Shown here: piece after piece, positions 59,700 through 64,000 of the stretch
Layout: each line of letters begins with the position of its first letter
Position numbering within the stretch: position 1 is the stretch's first letter
NCBI RefSeq assembly: GCF_022458985.1
Contig: NC_061783.1
Location: forward strand, 216,413-280,412
Origin: Mugil cephalus
Lineage: Eukaryota > Chordata > Actinopteri > Mugiliformes > Mugilidae
Length of the DNA stretch: 64,000 nt
Direction: 5' to 3'
The notes under the pieces: generated by a model
What the model was told of the DNA's origin: nothing
What the model saw: only the letters and a program-made list of their open reading frames with translations
Database searches by the model: none
Program-made: the position numbers and the translations under genes

Positions 59700-60059
59700 A
59701 ATCTACTATTTACACAGTATTTACAAGATTATGGAAATAAGAAGAGGGAAAATAAATAATGCCCAGAGTGTTATCTGTCACATACAGATGAGGAATTAAA
59801 CAGGCGTATGGATTGAAGCAGGAAAGATTTCCTGTAGAGTTCTTTGAGACAACAGAGTTGTCTGAGTCTCTTGGAGAAGAGCTCCATTGTCTGTCTATCA
59901 TCTGGTGGAGAGGGTGGTCAGGGTTATCCATGATTGATAACAGTTTGTTAAGTGTCCTCCTCTCCACCACCACTTCAAAAGTTTCCTGTGTGCAGCCAAT
60001 GGTTAATCAGTCTGTTGGCATCACTGACTGCAATGCTGTTCGACCCAGTAGACCACAGC
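59700..60059 (-). mobile_element. Antisense LINE C-terminal fragment
   Basis: On the - strand FEVVVERRTLNKLLSIMDNP and DHPLHQMIDRQ (59970-59880), a C-terminal region of Rex-like LINEs, preceded (to 60059) by matching text in another frame. Possibly the same insertion as 60996-61345, whose endonuclease start lies further along on the same strand, with the middle lost. Confidence 0.65.
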
Positions 60060-60448
60060 AGAGAAAAAGGTGCTGGCCACAACAGACTGGTTGTCAAGAA
60101 ATGCATACTTATAGGTTTCAACCCAGGCCAAAAAATAGACTAGTCATGCAGAGCTATTTAATGTTTGAACAATCAACCTTAAAGGCAACACCTGGTCAAC
60201 AAGAAACACCTGTCAGTCACATGTTCCAAACGTTTTGCTCACTTGAAAAATGGGTGAGTTCAAACAAAGGGTGGTATGTGCCGAGTAGTTTAACACCTCA
60301 AGATGTAAATACCAGGAAATACAAACTGACATTCTGAACTCTTGTCTCATACTCATCTTTTGATCTTAAACCCAAATGTCTTCAGTGAACAATAAAAACA
60401 AGGGAATTGGCCTTGCTGTTCCAATACTTTTGGAGGGGACTATATATA
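60060..60448. mobile_element. Tc1-type MITE of the CAGTCCCC family, copy 3
   Basis: The right end (CCAATACTTTTGGAGGGGACT) and inner sequence match 45518-45880 and 48285-49710. The left end is missing. It lies between two pieces of an antisense LINE. Confidence 0.75.
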
Positions 60449-60995
60449 GGACGTATCAGCCTACATATACTTTCTGCACATTCTACATCTGCCAAGTCTT
60501 CTCGCCATCACAGCTGATGCATGCTGGACTGCTGGATGAAAACAAATGTCTGTAGCAATAGAACAAAAGCCCGCAGATACTCCATGCAGTCTGTCATTTT
60601 GCTGTTAACTGTTTGTTGACTGTCGCCATAGTAACGTGGAGTAACATCCTCCCACTTTGTTTCCACCCACTCAACGGTGGTGATGTGACCTACAGCCACT
60701 TTGCTTCCACTTCCACTTCAACTGCTGTGAATGGAGGTTGGTTCGCCAGGAAGCACCAAGGTTCTTGGACTCGAATGGAACCGGAGCCAGAACCGGAGCC
60801 AGAACCAGAACCATGTCTGTCTGAAAGCACTATGAGAGAGGGACTTAGGTGATTTCCCTTGCTAAATAATATGGACGCATTGCTACATCTGAAAGGTTCA
60901 ATGTCCGGTGTATAGACACGCTCCTTCACATCTCGCTTCACTGCACCATCCCTCATTCACACAAACAGCAATCCTGCCGCACTTCTTCTTACCGC
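60449..60995. other. Unassigned stretch with a GAACCG/GAGCCA repeat
   Basis: A 6-bp repeat at 60776-60812 would encode alternating Glu-Pro. Short ORFs cover it on both strands without other support. Confidence 0.5.
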
Positions 60996-61345
60996 TCAGG
61001 GGTGTGTGTCTACCCACCCATACAGTCTTAAAGCCGGGTATAAGCGCAGTGCGGTTTGGGAAGTCTGCACGCAGCCAGGCGTGCTACTTATACTGGTCAC
61101 TGCATATTCCCTCTGGCTCTTAACAAGTGCACATAGTTCATCCATGTTATCTGAAAGAGACCTCACATTCCCCATGGGGACAGATGGTACTGCCGGTTTG
61201 AATTTCCTTCTCTGGTGTTTCACTTGCTCCAGCATGACATCTCTGGCACTTCTTTTGAAGCTCAGCGGGAATCAACTGCCTCACTCTGGACGGCACAGGG
61301 GATACGGATAGCACTAATAGTTCCTCTCTTGAATAAACCAATGGA
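60996..61345 (-). mobile_element. Antisense LINE endonuclease start
   Basis: On the - strand a Lys/Arg-rich lead, then VPSVPMGNVRSLSDNMDELC and ALVKSQREY (61180-61085), the start of the endonuclease domain of a common teleost LINE. The sequence then degenerates, ending near 61000. Confidence 0.65.
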
Positions 61346-61799
61346 CGGCCATCCTGCTAATCAGAAAAAGTCCAGAAAAATGAAAAAAGCAGCTTAAAAA
61401 GATAGCAAACAGCTATTGAGTTTTGCCATAAAAAAAATAAAACTACCTAAGAAAAATCTACAAACAAATTATCAATGAACACGGAGCTACTGACCACTTT
61501 CTGCCACTCTTTCAGGTGCATTTTTTAAAAAACAAACAAACAAACAAAAAACAGGGGTGATCTTCCAGGGTGAGGGGAAGTGTCCGGGGGTGAGGCAGGT
61601 GGTGAAGAGCTGTCTGAGGTGTTTGAGGTAAGTGGTAGGTGGTAGTTTTGTTAATATGGTGTCCATGGTGGCTATTGTATAGTTGTATATCTTGGATGGT
61701 GACGGTATTGTGAGGGGGTGGAATGCTGTGGTGGAGTGGTTATATTTATCTGCAATGTGTTGTTTTGTGATTTCCTTGTCAACCAGGTTTTTCCAAGTA

Positions 61800-62300
61800 G
61801 TTCTTCTACTAACAGCAAATAACTAGCCTAGTCACCAGCAGTAGTAAGAAATGATGGGAGTGTGACCACACTCCAAACATCTCTTTCTTCTGCCTATATC
61901 AGAAATAAGGCACAATCAGACACCAGCTACATAGCCTAGTTCACAGCAGGAGGTAATGAGAGGTGGTGGGACATGCGACTACATTTCAACCAACACCGCT
62001 CCCTTCTTCTAGGATCAGAAATAAAACATTTTCAGACACTAGCTAATTAGCCTAGCCACGGAAGTAAACCACTAGAAAACACCAGCTAAATAGCCTAACC
62101 ACTAGCAGCAGGTAGGAGATGATGGGAATGTGACCACACTCCAACTGAACATCTCTTCCTTCTGCCTATATCAGAAATAAGATACAACCAGACACCAGCT
62201 ACATAGCCTAGTCCACAGCCGGAGGTAATGAGAGGTGGTATAAGGAGTAATACACAAGAAAATGCCAGCTAACAAGCCTAGCCAACAACAGTAGGCAGTG
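61800..62300. repeat. Degenerate tandem repeat around GACACCAGCTA-AGCCTAG
   Basis: A motif like CAGACACCAGCTACATAGCC recurs at about 61919, 62034, 62078, 62189 and 62257. A longer unit recurs with a ~266-bp period (61833-61985 against 62100-62240, sharing GATGGGA-TGTGACCACACTC and CTTCTGCCTATATCAGAAAT). No ORF. Confidence 0.7.
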
Positions 62301-62546
62301 TGCGGCACATCATTGGGGTTTTCAAGTGGGCACCTCCTTTCACAGATATTTTGTTAAGTTAGGCCCATGACACCTCAAGAAGGCTTAACAGTGCACTCCA
62401 GCGTCCCGGAATCACCACACCACCGTGTGCCTATCAACCGACTGATTAGATTAATCCTATTACAACTGCTATCTATTAACAGTACACATCTAGCCTTACC
62501 TTAGCATGCTCCCCAGTTAGCGTATTTCCTCCTTAGCCACAGCCAC
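62301..62546. other. Short unassigned stretch
   Basis: Between the tandem repeat and the LTR-like block. Nothing recognised. Confidence 0.5.
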
Positions 62547-62689
62547 TCACTCGTGAGCTCCGCTGCCAGGGACATATTTTTTTACAGAGACCCTCTGTTC
62601 TTTACCGCGAATCCCCAACTCGTACAGGAGAGCATTGATGGATTTTGCAACAAATCCACGGCAGCTGACCTCCACTAAGTAAGAATTTG
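62547..62689 (-). mobile_element. Short coding-like retroelement piece
   Basis: The - strand reads SYLVEVSCRGFVAKSINALL and YELGIRGKEQR, a motif (VEV-CRGF) I associate with the C-terminus of a fish retroelement polyprotein. It has replaced the 5' part of the LTR that follows. Tentative. Confidence 0.4.
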
Positions 62690-62999
62690 TAGGGGTGAAC
62701 TGACACTTTATTTCGAACCCCTTTTTTCTCCTGTATAATTTAGTACAGGCAGTCAGGTTTAGAAACTGTCTTTTATTTTTTCCTTTTGAAGTTGAGGATT
62801 TAAGTAGTTTTCTGGGGTGTGAGATAGCCTGTATTTTGTTTGTTGTTTTGGCCTTTTGTTCACCTTGAAGCCACGCTTCATTTGATATACACACTTGTAA
62901 CTCGTTTCGATTCTGTAATTAAACAGGCAACTTTGTCTCACTTTACGTTCTACCTACCTTTTATGTTCTGTCCCCGAACCCCTCGACCGGGGAGTAACA
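62690..62999 (+). mobile_element. 5' LTR (3' part) of the second Gmr1-like element
   Basis: Matches the solo LTR at 57515-57902 in reverse and ends GGAGTAACA at 62999. A primer-site-like TGGGGACTTGTCCG follows at 63005-63018. The LTR's 5' part is missing or replaced. Confidence 0.75.
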
Positions 63000-63096
63000 T
63001 AAAGTGGGGACTTGTCCGTTCTTTTATCCGCTGTTTTGAGGGGTAAGTTGGCCCTTTTTGCTTTGGCTGGCAGTTTTTCTTTGTGTGTGAGGGTGT

Positions 63097-64000
63097 ATGA
63101 TGTCTGAACCTTTTAACATGGACGACTTTACCCATGGTCCATCTTTGGAAAATTTAGAAAGATGCAGATAGGCAGATTTATTATTGCTCGCTAATGTGTT
63201 TAATGTTTCGGTCCCTTTGCATGCACACAAAGGTGAAATTAAATCTTGTTTGATAGAACGACTGATGGAGAGTGGCATTATCGCCAAATCAAAGCTTGAA
63301 ACTGTCAGTCTTACACCTGCCCGTCTATTCGGTGAAGGTGAAGGTGGAGCGGAGTCTGCCGCAGAGGCAAAGGCTCCTAGTGCCACTCAATATTCAGGCC
63401 CAGATCCCATGGCAAATGGTAAATGGTATTGCTCTTATATAGCGCTTTTCTACCTACTCAAAGGTACTCTTGGCGATGAGAAACGGAGGTGGATTCTTAT
63501 TCCAATGCCTTTGAACATATCGCTGCTACCCCAAGATGGCCTGAAGGTGTCTGGAGTTTATTGTTGTGGGGTAAGTTAAGCGGAAAAGCGCAGGAAGTGT
63601 GCGCTAGTTTGTCCATTGATGAAAGCCTGAATTATGAGGTGGTGAAAGCAACTGTGTTGCGGGCTTACGAGTTGGTCCCTGAGCAAGGTGAAAACCTTGG
63701 ATCAGTTTCGTGAGTTAATTCTGATGGAAGAATTTAAGTCCTGTGTTCCTGAAAATATTGTAGTTTGAATGAGCAGAAAGTGGATATATTGTCTAAAGCT
63801 GCTGTATTTTCTGATGAGTTTGTTTTAACTCACCGTGCTGTTTTTCCATCCGTGCGACGTGAACACATTGCAGGTAGTAAGACCACAAAAATTATGCCCA
63901 AACATCTGCAGCGGGTTAACATAACTGCAAATAGGGGCAGAGAATTTTTTTACGGCCACAAGACAGGTCATCTGATCGCTGACTGTACTGCTCTTCAGCG
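63097..64000 (+). pseudogene. Gmr1-like gag with SCAN-like capsid, runs off the window
   Basis: ATG 63097/63100 opens an acidic leader; TAG at 63168. Then an open stretch (63184 on) rich in basic and Ala residues. A ~55-bp SINE piece (63421-63470) interrupts. The capsid follows: [52 protein letters not shown] (63495-63680). About 45 codons are missing by comparison with the copy at 28481-30907, then FRELILMEEFKSCVPENIV resumes after a frame change. A zinc knuckle at 63939-63985 has lost its first two Cys (FFYGHKTGHLIADC). Dead. Confidence 0.82.

Noticed and set aside
60690..60956. Glu-Pro/Gly-Ser repeat ORFs on both strands
   Set aside because: Produced by a six-base repeat (60776-60812); no other coding sign.

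Overview
The window looks like teleost fish DNA. It has spliced exons with GT/AG junctions, long A/T-rich introns, many microsatellites, and very dense fish-type transposable elements: several Tc1/mariner families, hAT elements, L2/Rex-like and L1-like LINEs, Ty3/gypsy-type LTR elements and tRNA-derived SINEs. No bacterial, CRISPR or plasmid-like content was seen. All identifications come from reading the sequence against family knowledge; no database search was run.

Host genes are few. At the left edge (108-4806, + strand) are six 3'-terminal exons of a mucin-like single-pass membrane protein: a SEA domain, a Thr/Ser-rich stalk, one transmembrane helix and a short cytoplasmic tail. At 45983-53661 (- strand) are three 3'-terminal exons of a four-helix membrane protein that looks MS4A-like; its 6.3-kb last intron is packed with transposons. 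The N-terminal part of each gene lies outside the window or was not found.

The rest is a transposon graveyard. 4.8-11.7 kb: mostly unassigned sequence, simple repeats and one large inverted repeat. 11.7-13.9 kb: a 5'-truncated L2-like LINE. 15.3-31.5 kb: one decayed Ty3/gypsy-type element (LTR-like end, tRNA-Pro-like primer site, gag, protease, RT, integrase) repeatedly split by later insertions. These are an antisense L1-like LINE, a Tc1, a solo LTR with a 5-bp duplication, a Tc1/hAT/minisatellite patch, and a 3.4-kb antisense piece of a second gypsy-type element. That second element has a SCAN-like capsid and integrase placed before RT, the Gmr1 arrangement. 34-36 kb: an LTR-like repeat, a TTF-finger hAT fragment split by a SINE, and a LINE ORF1 piece. 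37-42 kb: Tc1 copies, with a paralogous empty target site, and LINE fragments. 42.4-47.6 kb: a mobile ~430-bp repeat, a hAT inside a hAT, and Tc1-derived MITEs. 48-56 kb: four more Tc1 copies around the MS4A-like exons. 56-64 kb: a SINE, a TIR element, a solo LTR, LINE fragments, a tandem repeat, and the 5' part of a second Gmr1-like element running off the right edge.

The interest is in the order of events, which target-site duplications, an empty site and nested breakpoints let one read. I found no convincing new gene system.
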